Below, one piece after another: positions 1 to 8,208 of a stretch of 64,000 nucleotides of DNA. The stretch is taken from assembly GCF_965215815.1 (NCBI RefSeq), contig NZ_CBDCEO010000012.1, forward strand, positions 930,001 to 994,000, read 5' to 3'. Position 1 is the first letter of the stretch. Each line of letters starts with the position of its first letter. The position numbers and the translations under genes were made by a program. Under the pieces are notes generated by a model. That model searched no databases and was not told where the DNA came from. It worked only from the letters and a program-made list of their open reading frames with translations. Source of the stretch: Poriferisodalis sp965215815 (lineage in GTDB: Bacteria; Actinomycetota; Acidimicrobiia; Acidimicrobiales; Poriferisodalaceae).

Positions 1-174
1 CGTCAACAACGTAGGACTGATTCGGCCGTCCTCGTCAGCTGCTGCTGCGGGCGGCGCCGTGCCCACCGCCACAAGGATCGAGGCCAGCACGGCCAGCGCG
101 GTGCAAACGGCGACCTGCGGCCACCCGCCCCGCCACGTGCGTGGAGGATCTGCACGCTCAAATGGGCCGCTCAC
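1..174 (-). CDS. Secreted or membrane-anchored protein, N-terminal fragment cut by the window edge
   Basis: Reading the minus strand from a GTG at 174 gives an open frame of 58 codons that runs off the left edge. It starts VSGPFERADP, has a basic stretch with Arg and Trp (about residues 11-17), a hydrophobic core of about 20 residues rich in Ala, Val and Leu, and then an Ala-rich AAAA stretch before acidic DEDG. This is the layout of a Sec signal peptide with a plausible cleavage after the Ala run. There is no twin-arginine motif and no lipobox Cys at the cleavage region. A GGGG stretch lies a few bases upstream of the GTG. The mature protein is outside the window, so no function can be given. 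The same frame continues open further upstream, so the exact start is uncertain. Confidence 0.5.
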   Translation of the reverse strand, partial: MSGPFERADPPRTWRGGWPQVAVCTALAVLASILVAVGTAPPAAAADEDGRISPTLLT

Positions 175-398
175 CGGGCCCCAGAAGCGTGTCGCATCGT
201 CTTCGCCGCCCGCCCCCCGAAGGCGAGCCTTGAGAGTCGGGGCGAACCGATGGCACCCGGTGGCGGTTCCGATGCTGGGCAAAACACCGACGCAGAATAC
301 AGAAGGATCCTGAATTACTCATGGATATCTGTGTCTATTTCATGTGAAGCACTACCCCAGCGACGACCTCGCCGTACGCGAGTAGTTTTCGACGGCAC
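175..398. other. Intergenic region between divergent genes
   Basis: About 220 bases between the left-edge secreted protein and the first CoA-transferase. The stretch around 300-350 is less GC-rich than its surroundings and could hold promoters for both directions. A short open frame on the plus strand in the first 313 bases has no recognisable domain and overlaps the signal-peptide gene antisense, so it is not called. Confidence 0.4.
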
Positions 399-2798
399 AT
401 GACCCTGCTGTCTCCGTACCGAGTGCTCGACCTGACCGATGATCGCGGTCACTTGGCCGGATTCATCCTGGCAAGGCTTGGCGCCGAGGTCATCGCCATC
501 GAGCCGCCGGGCGGCACCCCAGTGCGGCAGCTGGGACCGTTCGACGCGGACGGCACCTCGTTGACGCATTCTCCCTATGCCCGGGGCAAGAAATCCGTGG
601 AGCTCGACATCACCACCCCCGATGGCGCCGAAGCGCTCCGCGGTCTCGCTGCTGGCGCCGACGCATTGCTGGAATCTGCCCCGCCTGGCCAGCTGACATC
701 GCTGGGCCTCGGACCCGATGCACTCGCCGAGATCAACCCCGCACTCGTCATCGCTTCGATCTCGCCGTTCGGCCAGACCGGCCCCAAGGCCGACTGGGCG
801 GCGGCCGATCTGACTGTGTGGGCATCAGGCGGCCCGATGCACCTGTGCGGCGACGAAGACCGGGCACCGCTCGGCGTGGGCGTCCCGCAGGCATTCCGTC
901 ATGCCGCTGCGCACGCTGCATCACTGGTGACGCTCGCACTGGTGGAACGCAACCAGTCCGGCTGGGGCCAGCACATCGACGTATCGGCGCAAGCCGTCGC
1001 AATGAACTCGACGATGTCGTCGGTGCTGTGCTCGCTGATCGGTGCACCCTTGACCCTGCGAGGCGGTGGAGCTGTGCGCAGCGGCGATCTCCGGCTGCGG
1101 TTCATGTACCCGGCCAGCGACGGGCACGTCTCGGTGACCCACGTGTTCGGGGCTGCAATCGGGCCGGCGACGGCTCGGCTGATGGACCTGGTGCACGAGG
1201 CGGGATTCTGCGATGCCGAGACCGCGTCGAAGGACTGGATCAGCTACGGCATGGCGCTCAGCGACGGAAGCGAGACGATCGAGAATTTCGAACGAATCAA
1301 GGAATGCGTCGCCGCATTCACGGCCTCCCGGACCAAGCAGGAGCTGTTCGCCCTCGCCAACGAGCATCGCTTGCTGCTCGCACCAGTCGCCACAACCGCC
1401 GATGTCGCAGCATCGGAGCAATTGGCCAGTCGCAGCTACTGGGATGACGTTGACGGGCAGCGTTATCCCGGGCATTGGATGAAGCCCGAACCCACCGACG
1501 GCTCGGCCGATCGGGTGCCGGCCGTCGGCGAGCACACGGCCGCTGTCCTGGCCTCGCAGCGGACACCTGCAGTGTTCGCCCCGGATGCGCCAACCAGACG
1601 TGAACGCCCGCTCGAAGGCTTGAAGGTGCTCGACTTCATGTGGGCAGTAGCCGGGCCCACGTTCTCGCGGATCCTCGCCGATGCAGGGGCAACCGTGATC
1701 CGGGTCGAGTCATCAGTCCGCCTCGACGCGTGCCGTACCTTCCTGCCGTTCATCAACAACGACCCTGGGCCCGAGAACAGCGCCCTGTTCAACAACATGA
1801 ATGCGGGCAAACTCGGCATCACGCTGAATCCGGGCACTCCAGCCGGCCTCGAAGTCGCCCACGACCTGATCCGCTGGGCCGACGTGGTGTGCGAGGCCTA
1901 CACGCCCAGGGCCATGCGTTCTTGGGGTCTCGACTACGACAACGTGCGCGAGATCAACCCATCGGTCGTCATGCTGTCGACCTGCCTGTTCGGCCAGAGC
2001 GGGCCGCTTGCCAACTTTGCGGGGTACGGCAACCTTTCGGGCGCAATGGCTGGGTTCTACAACATCACGGGCTGGGGTGATCGCGCCCCGGTCGGGCCCT
2101 ATGGCGCCATCACCGACTACACCTCGCCGCATCCAGCACTGGCCAGCCTGCTCGCAGCCGTCGATCATCAACGCCGGACCGGTGAGGGCCACTACATCGA
2201 CTTCTCCCAGGCGGAGGCGTCGATTCACTTCATTGCGCCCGCCATGCTCGAGTACTTGCGAAATGGCACTGTCGTGGAAGGGCGGGGTAACTCCAGCGAG
2301 CACGCCTGCCCGCACGGTGTCTTTCCCGCAGCCGGGGACGACCGGTGGGTCGCCGTGGTCGCGCAAGATGACGACGCATGGGCTGCGCTCGCCCGCCTTG
2401 TCGGCTGCGATGACCTGGCGACGCTGCCGGTCGGCGACCGACTCGAACGACGGCCAGAACTTGAGGCCGCCCTCGCCGCATGGACGAGCAAACTCGATGA
2501 AGCAGAGGTGGAACGGCAGTGCCAGGACGCCGGTGTGGCTGCGCACCGGGTGCAGAACAGCCCCGAACTGGCAATCGACCCCCAGATCACCCACCGGCGT
2601 CACTGGGTTGAGGTTCCCCACTCGACGCATGGCTCGACGATCATCGAAGCGCCCCGGTTCACCATGTCGCGCAGTCGAGTGTGGCCAGAGGTCGCTGCGC
2701 CCGCTCTCGGAGAGCACCTCTACGAAGTCCTGACCGAGCATCTCGATTACGACGCTGAGCGCGTTGCCGAGTTGGCCGCCGCCGAGGCATTCGACTAG
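399..2798 (+). CDS. Tandem CaiB/BaiF (class III) CoA-transferase, 799 aa
   Basis: Two class III CoA-transferase domains in one chain, about residues 1-390 and 405-799; a normal family member has about 400 residues. Enzymes of this family move CoA between carboxylic acids through an aspartyl anhydride. Each half starts with the family's Rossmann-like opening (VLDLTDD.., LKVLDFMWAVAG) and carries the GWGQHIDVS / GEGHYIDFS type motif. The catalytic Asp (Asp169 in formyl-CoA transferase) aligns with Asp573 in the C-terminal half (YGAITDYTS) but with Phe166 in the N-terminal half (VPQAFRHAA). The N-half is therefore probably non-catalytic. The ATG at 399 follows no clear Shine-Dalgarno sequence. 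Substrate is unknown; the surrounding acyl-CoA catabolic genes suggest a degradative role. A paralogue of the same architecture lies at 9203-11590. Confidence 0.9.
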   Translation: MTLLSPYRVLDLTDDRGHLAGFILARLGAEVIAIEPPGGTPVRQLGPFDADGTSLTHSPYARGKKSVELDITTPDGAEALRGLAAGADALLESAPPGQLTSLGLGPDALAEINPALVIASISPFGQTGPKADWAAADLTVWASGGPMHLCGDEDRAPLGVGVPQAFRHAAAHAASLVTLALVERNQSGWGQHIDVSAQAVAMNSTMSSVLCSLIGAPLTLRGGGAVRSGDLRLRFMYPASDGHVSVTHVFGAAIGPATARLMDLVHEAGFCDAETASKDWISYGMALSDGSETIENFERIKECVAAFTASRTKQELFALANEHRLLLAPVATTADVAASEQLASRSYWDDVDGQRYPGHWMKPEPTDGSADRVPAVGEHTAAVLASQRTPAVFAPDAPTRRERPLEGLKVLDFMWAVAGPTFSRILADAGATVIRVESSVRLDACRTFLPFINNDPGPENSALFNNMNAGKLGITLNPGTPAGLEVAHDLIRWADVVCEAYTPRAMRSWGLDYDNVREINPSVVMLSTCLFGQSGPLANFAGYGNLSGAMAGFYNITGWGDRAPVGPYGAITDYTSPHPALASLLAAVDHQRRTGEGHYIDFSQAEASIHFIAPAMLEYLRNGTVVEGRGNSSEHACPHGVFPAAGDDRWVAVVAQDDDAWAALARLVGCDDLATLPVGDRLERRPELEAALAAWTSKLDEAEVERQCQDAGVAAHRVQNSPELAIDPQITHRRHWVEVPHSTHGSTIIEAPRFTMSRSRVWPEVAAPALGEHLYEVLTEHLDYDAERVAELAAAEAFD

Positions 2799-2822
2799 CC
2801 CAGCGGCAGTGCGATCCTTCTG

Positions 2823-2859
2823 TGTGCAGAAATGCTGGCTGAGGCGGCATTTCTGCGCA
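2823..2859. repeat. 13-bp-stem hairpin, shared with a second site near 17.15 kb
   Basis: TGTGCAGAAATGC (2823-2835) pairs with GCATTTCTGCGCA (2847-2859), 12 of 13 positions complementary, with an 11-base loop. A related hairpin with the same TGTGCAGAAAT arm lies at 17141-17177. A 13-base string at 2881-2893 (GTCTGGCGCTTAT) recurs in inverted orientation at 17179-17191. The hairpin is just after the CoA-transferase stop and could act as a terminator, but has no T-run. Confidence 0.6.
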
Positions 2860-2914
2860 AAGTCCGCGCCGGTCGGCCTGGTCTGGCGCTTATGCCGCCT
2901 CTCCGCACAGCCTC

Positions 2915-2920
2915 TAACAT
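2915..2920 (+). promoter_or_regulatory. -10 hexamer TAACAT of a leaderless promoter
   Basis: TAACAT ends 6 bases before the ATG at 2927 and there is no Shine-Dalgarno sequence, so transcription would begin at or next to the start codon. No convincing -35 element is seen. Confidence 0.5.
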
Positions 2921-2926
2921 GCGTGC

Positions 2927-3565
2927 ATGGCAGCAATCGATCACATCGTCGTCGCAGCACCCGACCTTGAGGCGGGCACCGCGGCCGTGGAAGCACTCGT
3001 CGGCATGCGTGCGGCGCCCGGTGGGCCCCATCCGGGCGTCGGCACCCGCAACACGCTCATGTCGCTCGGCGACGACGTCTATCTGGAGATCATCGCGCCC
3101 GACCCAGAACAGCCCGCCCCGGCCAATCCGCGGCCGTTCGGGATCGACAGCCTGAGCGGGCCGAAGCTCGTGACGTTCGCCGTGCATGCGTCGGACGGCG
3201 AGACCATTGACGACGTGGTGGCGGCAATGCGCGTCTGCGGCGAGGACCCCGGCGAGATCATCTCGATGAGCCGCGTCAAGCCCGACGGCGAGGAGCTCCA
3301 CTGGTCGCTCACCCTGTCCCCCGCCGGTCTTGCCGAGGGGGCCGGCCTGGCCCCGTTCGTCATCGAATGGGGCGACACCACCCATCCCGCCACCGTGACG
3401 CCGACCGGTTGCACCCTGGTCTCGCTGGCCGGAACGCACCCCGACCCCGATCACATCCGAGCACTGCACGCCGCGATCGGCATCGACGTCGACGTGAACG
3501 CAGGCGACAGCGTCAGCCTCGAAGCGACACTCGACACACCCAACGGCCGAGTCACGCTGCGCTGA
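2927..3565 (+). CDS. VOC/glyoxalase-like domain protein, 212 aa
   Basis: Resembles the glyoxalase-like family (PF13468 type): it opens IDHIVVAAPDL, continues with a GxxHxGxGTRNTLMSLGDD segment and YLEIIAPDP, the usual first beta-alpha-beta-beta module of a vicinal-oxygen-chelate fold. These small proteins bind a divalent metal or a small ligand and include isomerases and dioxygenases, but many have no known reaction. No signal peptide is seen, so it is cytoplasmic. The start at 2927 is supported by a TAACAT -10 six bases upstream. It faces the ung-phosphotransferase pair convergently. The substrate cannot be told from the sequence. Confidence 0.75.
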   Translation: MAAIDHIVVAAPDLEAGTAAVEALVGMRAAPGGPHPGVGTRNTLMSLGDDVYLEIIAPDPEQPAPANPRPFGIDSLSGPKLVTFAVHASDGETIDDVVAAMRVCGEDPGEIISMSRVKPDGEELHWSLTLSPAGLAEGAGLAPFVIEWGDTTHPATVTPTGCTLVSLAGTHPDPDHIRALHAAIGIDVDVNAGDSVSLEATLDTPNGRVTLR

Positions 3566-3639
3566 GCCCGGGGGGCGATCAGCGCCCGTCCGGTCAACAA
3601 CCCTTGGCCCTGCACCGGGCGCATGGCGTCCAGCGCTGA

Positions 3640-4302
3640 CTAGTCGTCCGCGCGCCAGTCGACGGGCTGACGTCCGGCGGCCACGAGGGCGGCATTCGCA
3701 CGGCTGAACGGCCGGCTGCCGAAGAACCCGTTGTGGGCGCTGAGCGGCGACGGATGGGCCGATTCGATGACCACGTGCCGGGTCAGGACGAGCGCCTTCT
3801 TGCGGCGGGCGAACGCTCCCCACAGGATGAACACGACCCGCTCGGGCTTTGCGCTCACAGCACGGATCACCTCGTCGGTGAACGTCTCCCAGCCAGCCGA
3901 CCGATGCGAAGCCGCCTGGCGGGCACGCACCGTGAGAAACGCATTGAGCAGCAGCACACCCTGGCGCGCCCACCCCTCCAAATTGCCGTGCGACGGCGGC
4001 TCGATGCCGAGGTCGTCGCGCAACTCGACGAAGATGTTCTGCAACGACGGCGGCTGCGGGATGCCATGCGGCACCGAGAAACACAGCCCGTGCGCCTGGC
4101 GGGGGCCGTGATAGGGGTCCTGACCGAGGATCAGCACCTTGACCTCTGCGAACGGCGTCAAGTGCAGCGCCGCGAACACCTGGTCGTGGGGCGGAAACAC
4201 GGCGCCTTGAGCACGCTCGTCGGCCACGTATTGCTGCAGGATCGGCCAGTAGGGCTTTTCGAACTCGCCCCGCAGGATCGGGTTCCAGTCGGTGCGTGTC
4301 AT
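3640..4302 (-). CDS. ung: Uracil-DNA glycosylase, family 1, 220 aa
   Basis: Removes uracil from DNA by cutting the N-glycosidic bond, the first step of base-excision repair. The family 1 motifs are all present: GQDPYH with the water-activating Asp62, LLLNAFLTVR, and HPSPLSAHNGFFGSRPFS near residue 185, which holds the catalytic His and the Leu-containing minor-groove loop. The length matches the family (about 220-230 aa). I start at the ATG at 4302 because MTRTDWNPIL begins normal Ung sequence; the open frame continues upstream but overlaps the preceding gene and has no Ung similarity. Only 25 bases separate it from the phosphotransferase gene upstream, so the two are probably co-transcribed. 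Confidence 0.95.
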   Translation of the reverse strand: MTRTDWNPILRGEFEKPYWPILQQYVADERAQGAVFPPHDQVFAALHLTPFAEVKVLILGQDPYHGPRQAHGLCFSVPHGIPQPPSLQNIFVELRDDLGIEPPSHGNLEGWARQGVLLLNAFLTVRARQAASHRSAGWETFTDEVIRAVSAKPERVVFILWGAFARRKKALVLTRHVVIESAHPSPLSAHNGFFGSRPFSRANAALVAAGRQPVDWRADD

Positions 4303-4327
4303 CGCCTGCCTGCAGCGATCCGCAGCC

Positions 4328-5398
4328 CTAGGAGATTGCCGCCGCCGCCGCAGCGGACAGCTCGATGCCGCGCCCGATGCGGGCCCGGTACAGGTCCAAG
4401 TCGACGTCATCGGAGGGCTTCTGGCCGCGCATGTACCGGGCATAGACGCCGTGGATGATGCACGCCGATTTCCAATGGTTGAAGCTGACGTAGTACGCCA
4501 AGTCCGACAGGTCGGCTCCCGTGCGTTCCTCGTAACGCTCAATGATGTCGGCACGGCTGACGAACCCGTCCACCAGGGTCGGCGGATCCGAGCCCTCCAG
4601 GATGTCGTCGCTCGGCTCGGTCCAGCCGTTCAGCGCGTATGCGAAGTCCGCCAGCGGGTCGCCGAGCGTCGAGATCTCCCAATCCAACACTGCCTGCAAT
4701 TCGCCGCCGGGGTTGAACAGGCAGTTGTGCAGGCCGTAGTCGCCATGCACGACGCGCGCCGGACCCTGCTCTGGTTTGCGTTCCAAGAGGAAGTCGTGCA
4801 GTTCGTGGACGACGGGAGTGTCGTAGGTTGCCGCTTCCGCCGAAGCCGTCCACGACCGGTACCAGGTGCGAACCTGACGCCCGACGTAGTCCACCTTCTT
4901 GCCGAGATCGCCCAGGCCGACATCGTCGGGATCCACCGAGTGCAGCGCTGAAAGCACGTCCATGAACGACGTGCCGACATGTGCCCTGCCTTCGGCGCTC
5001 AGGTGCTCGCGGGCATCGGCAGATTCGAACAGGGGCCTGCCTTCGACATAACTCATCACGTAGAAGTGAGCACCGGTCACATCGGGACTTTCGCAGTAGC
5101 CGTATGCAATGGCGACCGGCACATCGGTGGATCCCAGGCCGCTGATGATCGTGAACTCACGCCCCATGTCGTGGGCCTTGGGCAGCAGCTCCCCCATCGG
5201 CGGGCGGCGCACGACCGCAGTGGTGCCATCGGCGGCGGTTAGCTTGTAGGTGAGGTTGCTGTGGCCGCCCTCGAGCTGAGTCCACGTGAACGGCGGCTCA
5301 AGCCCGTCGACGTTGGCGTCGATCCATGCCTCCACCGCGGGCACGTCGTACCCAACGACCTTGCTCACCGCCGTGCCGCCTGTCGCCCCGTCGGTCAT
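4328..5398 (-). CDS. Phosphotransferase-family protein (APH/ACAD10-11 N-terminal type), 356 aa
   Basis: Aminoglycoside-phosphotransferase-like kinase fold of the type fused to acyl-CoA dehydrogenases in ACAD10/11 and found alone as FadE36-like proteins in actinobacteria. Visible motifs are LEGGHSNLTYKL (N-lobe, nucleotide loop), the Brenner-type catalytic loop VVHGDYGLHNCLFN, and the metal-binding VLDWEISTLGDPLAD. Relatives in eukaryotes phosphorylate 4-hydroxyacyl-CoAs, so a role in breakdown of hydroxylated fatty acids is possible here but is inference. The start at 5398 (MTDGATGG) is chosen because GGGAGG lies 7 bases upstream; longer in-frame starts lack this. It precedes ung in an apparent operon and is divergent from the decarboxylase gene. 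Confidence 0.85.
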   Translation of the reverse strand: MTDGATGGTAVSKVVGYDVPAVEAWIDANVDGLEPPFTWTQLEGGHSNLTYKLTAADGTTAVVRRPPMGELLPKAHDMGREFTIISGLGSTDVPVAIAYGYCESPDVTGAHFYVMSYVEGRPLFESADAREHLSAEGRAHVGTSFMDVLSALHSVDPDDVGLGDLGKKVDYVGRQVRTWYRSWTASAEAATYDTPVVHELHDFLLERKPEQGPARVVHGDYGLHNCLFNPGGELQAVLDWEISTLGDPLADFAYALNGWTEPSDDILEGSDPPTLVDGFVSRADIIERYEERTGADLSDLAYYVSFNHWKSACIIHGVYARYMRGQKPSDDVDLDLYRARIGRGIELSAAAAAAIS

Positions 5399-5559
5399 CT
5401 CGCCTCCCCTTGTACCCGGCGAGCGCCCGCCGATGTGCAGGCTGGCGCAGTTCGCACACACTATGGCAACCGGCGGCGCCCGCTGCGGGCTGTGCACACC
5501 CGCGCCGAGGGCTGCACCGGCACCGCGAATCCGCGACGAATCGCTGCGGCGACGACCGG

Positions 5560-5565
5560 TAGCGT
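5560..5565 (+). promoter_or_regulatory. -10 hexamer TAGCGT of a leaderless promoter
   Basis: TAGCGT ends 7 bases before the ATG at 5573; no Shine-Dalgarno sequence is present. Confidence 0.45.
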
Positions 5566-5572
5566 CGGCGCC

Positions 5573-7045
5573 ATGGACTCGACCGTGCCAGATCTGCCTG
5601 CAGAGCTGACGTCGCCTCCTCCGCACATGACACCGGACGAATTCCGGCGCCACGGCCGGGAAGTCATCGACTGGATTGCCGACTACTGGGAGCGCATCGA
5701 GTCATTGCCGGTGGCGTCGACCGTCGCGCCGGGCGACATCCGAGCGATGCTGCCCGACGCCGCCCCCGAAGAGGCCGAGCCGTTCGAGAACCTGCTCGCC
5801 GATCTGGACCGCGTGGTGCTTCCGGGCGTCACGCACTGGCAGCATCCGGGCTGGTTCGCCTATTTCCCGGCGAACAATTCCCCGCCATCGGTGCTGGCCG
5901 ACACGGTGTCGGCAGGGCTCGGGCTGATCGGCCTGCTGTGGTCGGCCTCGCCGGCGATGACCGAGATCGAGAGCCACGTGCTCGACTGGCTGGTGGATCT
6001 GCTGAACCTTCCGGGCCACTGGAAGACCACGTCGACCGGAGGCGGCGTGCTGCAGGGCAGTGCGTCCGACGCGACTCATGTCGCCCTGGTCGCGGCCCGC
6101 CACCGTGCGAGCGCCCGCAGCGGTCTGCCCGCCACCCAGATGGTGGCCTTCACCTCGGCACAGGCACACAGCTCGGTGGAGAAGGGCGCCAACATTGCGG
6201 GCTTCGGCGTGGTGCGCCTCATCGAGACCGACGAACGGCGGGCAATGCGACCCGACGCTTTGCGAGCTGCGATTGAGGCCGACGCAGCCGCAGGTCTCGT
6301 GCCGGCGTTCGTCGGCTCGACCGTTGGCACTACCGGCACCACCGCTGTCGACCCGGTGCGGGCCATTTCCGCCATCGCCATCGAGCACGAGCTGTGGCAT
6401 CACGTTGACGCTGCGTATGCGGGCACGGCCATGATCTGCCCCGAATTCCGTCACCACCAGGACGGCATCGAGCTGGTCGACAGCTACGTGTTCAACCCTC
6501 ACAAGTGGATGATGGTCAACTTCGACTGCTCGGCGTTCTACGTGGCGGAGCGGGAGGCGCTCACTGAGGCGCTGTCGATTGACCCGCCGTACCTGCGCAA
6601 CGCCCAGAGCGATGCCGGCAACGTGATCGATTACCGCAACTGGCAGGTGCCGCTGGGTCGCCGCTTCCGAGCGCTCAAGTTGTGGTGGGTTCTGCGCAGC
6701 TACGGTGCCGCAGCATTGCGACAGATGGTGCGCCACCACGTCGCCATGGCCCAGGAATTGGCGCAACGACTCGACGACGACCCTCGCTTCGAGATCGTGG
6801 CGCCGCACCCGTTCTCGCTGGTGTGCTTCCGCTGCAGTCCCGCCGACGAGTCCGAGACTTCACAGGAAGTCGCGGACCGCGCCACCGACGCGGTTGGCGC
6901 GGCGGTGAACGACAGCGGCGTCGCCTACCTGACCCCCTCCAAGCTGGACGGCCACAGCATCATCCGTGTGGCGATCGGTCAGTCCCGCACCGATCGGTCG
7001 CACCTGGACCTGCTCTGGAAGACGATCAGCGAGGCCGCCGTCTAG
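5573..7045 (+). CDS. PLP-dependent decarboxylase, group II (aromatic-L-amino-acid decarboxylase type), 490 aa
   Basis: Member of the DDC/glutamate decarboxylase family, which converts aromatic or related amino acids to amines with pyridoxal phosphate. The N-terminus (MTPDEFRRHGREVIDWIADYWE) is the classic DDC opening; HWQHPGWFAYFPANNS and GGGVLQGSASDATHVAL bind substrate and cofactor; HVDAAYAGTAMICPE contains the Asp that contacts the pyridine nitrogen; and VFNPHKW carries the Schiff-base Lys311. Length is typical (480-490 aa). The ATG at 5573 is preferred over upstream in-frame codons because family homology starts just after it and a TAGCGT -10 lies 7 bases before it. It ends tail-to-tail with an aromatic aminotransferase, the two stop codons sharing CTAG. 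Substrate (Tyr, Phe, Trp or Dopa) cannot be fixed. Confidence 0.9.
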   Translation: MDSTVPDLPAELTSPPPHMTPDEFRRHGREVIDWIADYWERIESLPVASTVAPGDIRAMLPDAAPEEAEPFENLLADLDRVVLPGVTHWQHPGWFAYFPANNSPPSVLADTVSAGLGLIGLLWSASPAMTEIESHVLDWLVDLLNLPGHWKTTSTGGGVLQGSASDATHVALVAARHRASARSGLPATQMVAFTSAQAHSSVEKGANIAGFGVVRLIETDERRAMRPDALRAAIEADAAAGLVPAFVGSTVGTTGTTAVDPVRAISAIAIEHELWHHVDAAYAGTAMICPEFRHHQDGIELVDSYVFNPHKWMMVNFDCSAFYVAEREALTEALSIDPPYLRNAQSDAGNVIDYRNWQVPLGRRFRALKLWWVLRSYGAAALRQMVRHHVAMAQELAQRLDDDPRFEIVAPHPFSLVCFRCSPADESETSQEVADRATDAVGAAVNDSGVAYLTPSKLDGHSIIRVAIGQSRTDRSHLDLLWKTISEAAV

Positions 7046-8133
7046 CTGGCAGGTTCGAACGTGCCCAAGGCGGCCAGCACCCGGTTGTTCTGTTGCGGAG
7101 TGCCCAGGCTGATCCGCACGCCTTCGCCTTCGAACGGGCGGGTCACCAGGCCTTGCTTCTCCAGCCGGACGAACAGGTCCATGGCTCCAGCTCCGACCGG
7201 CAGGTAGACGAAGTTGGCTTGGCTCGGCACGACGGGCCATCCCTGCTCGCCCATCGCAGCGCTGACGCGTTCACGCTCCGCCAAGATCCCTGCGACTCGT
7301 TCGGCCAGCTCCGCTGCGGCCTGCGGCTCCAGCGATGCCAGCGCCGCGTCCTGAGCGATCCCGCTCACGATGAACGGCAGCGCCACTTTGTCGAGCGCGC
7401 CGATGACACCCGGGTGGCCGACGCCATAGCCGACACGCAGGTTGGCAAGGCCGTATGCCTTGGAGAACGTGCGCAGCACCAACGCATTCGGGTGCTCGGG
7501 CACGATGGCCTCAATGGGATCGGCCACCGCAGGATCGGTGACGAACTCCCGGTATGCCTCATCAACCACCACGATGATGTCGTCGGGCACGGCTGCGAGC
7601 AGGCGTCGCAGTTCCGCAGTCGAACAGACCGTGCCGGTCGGGTTGTTGGGGGTCGAGAGGATCACGATCTTGGTGGCGTCGGTGACCGCTGCGGCGACGG
7701 CGTCGAGGTCGAAGGCATGGTCGACGAGCGGAACCGTCACAGCCCGAGCCGCCGACACTGCGCAGAACACCGGATGGACCTCGAACGAGCGCCACGGATA
7801 CACCACCTCGTCGCCGGGATCGACGTACGAGGCAAACAGCTGCTGGAGCACGCCCACCGAACCCGAGCCGACGGTGACCTGATCGAGCCCGACGCGGTGC
7901 CTGTCGGCCAGCGCTTCCCGTACCTCCATGCAGCGATGGTCGGGATAGCGGTTCATGCCCAGCGCAGCCTCGGCGACCGCTTTGGCCACCGAGGGAAGCG
8001 GGTCGTTGGCGTTCTCGTTGGAAGCCAGCTTGACGGCTTCGGTCAGGTCATGCTCGGCCTCGGCCTGCGCGGCCGAGCGACCCGGCTTGTATTCCGGCAG
8101 CCCCTCTACAGCCGTCCTCGGTCGTCCGATCAT
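7042..8133 (-). CDS. pat: Aromatic amino acid / histidinol-phosphate aminotransferase, 363 aa
   Basis: Fold-type I PLP aminotransferase. Motifs seen are LASNENANDPLPS, YPDHRCMEVREAL, GSGSVGVLQQL, STPNNPTGTV, DEAYREF and FSKAYGLANLRVGYG, the latter containing the Schiff-base Lys. The HisC family and the actinobacterial Pat phenylalanine aminotransferases share this pattern; the WRSFEVHPV segment and the absence of other his genes favour Pat, but HisC activity is not excluded. The start at 8133 is supported by AGGAG 9 bases upstream. The 3' end overlaps that of the decarboxylase by four bases, so the two genes are convergent. The deacetylase gene lies 75 bases upstream on the same strand. Confidence 0.85.
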   Translation of the reverse strand: MIGRPRTAVEGLPEYKPGRSAAQAEAEHDLTEAVKLASNENANDPLPSVAKAVAEAALGMNRYPDHRCMEVREALADRHRVGLDQVTVGSGSVGVLQQLFASYVDPGDEVVYPWRSFEVHPVFCAVSAARAVTVPLVDHAFDLDAVAAAVTDATKIVILSTPNNPTGTVCSTAELRRLLAAVPDDIIVVVDEAYREFVTDPAVADPIEAIVPEHPNALVLRTFSKAYGLANLRVGYGVGHPGVIGALDKVALPFIVSGIAQDAALASLEPQAAAELAERVAGILAERERVSAAMGEQGWPVVPSQANFVYLPVGAGAMDLFVRLEKQGLVTRPFEGEGVRISLGTPQQNNRVLAALGTFEPAS

Positions 8134-8208
8134 GCGCTGGCGCTCCTGGTTCTCGGCGCGGCCCCGGCACGCCGCACTGCCCGGCGGCAAGTTACCGGGC
8201 GGAACTGT

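Noticed and set aside
59..313. 84-codon plus-strand open frame at the left edge
   Set aside because: Overlaps the signal-peptide gene antisense and lacks a ribosome-binding site or domain.
1713..2996. Long minus-strand open frame opposite the first CoA-transferase
   Set aside because: Composition is that of an antisense shadow in GC-rich coding DNA (Arg, His, Gly-rich, no domain), and the plus strand has clear family motifs.
2795..4084. 429-codon minus-strand open frame over the VOC and ung region
   Set aside because: Runs through the VOC gene on the opposite strand and out of frame through ung; no protein-like features.
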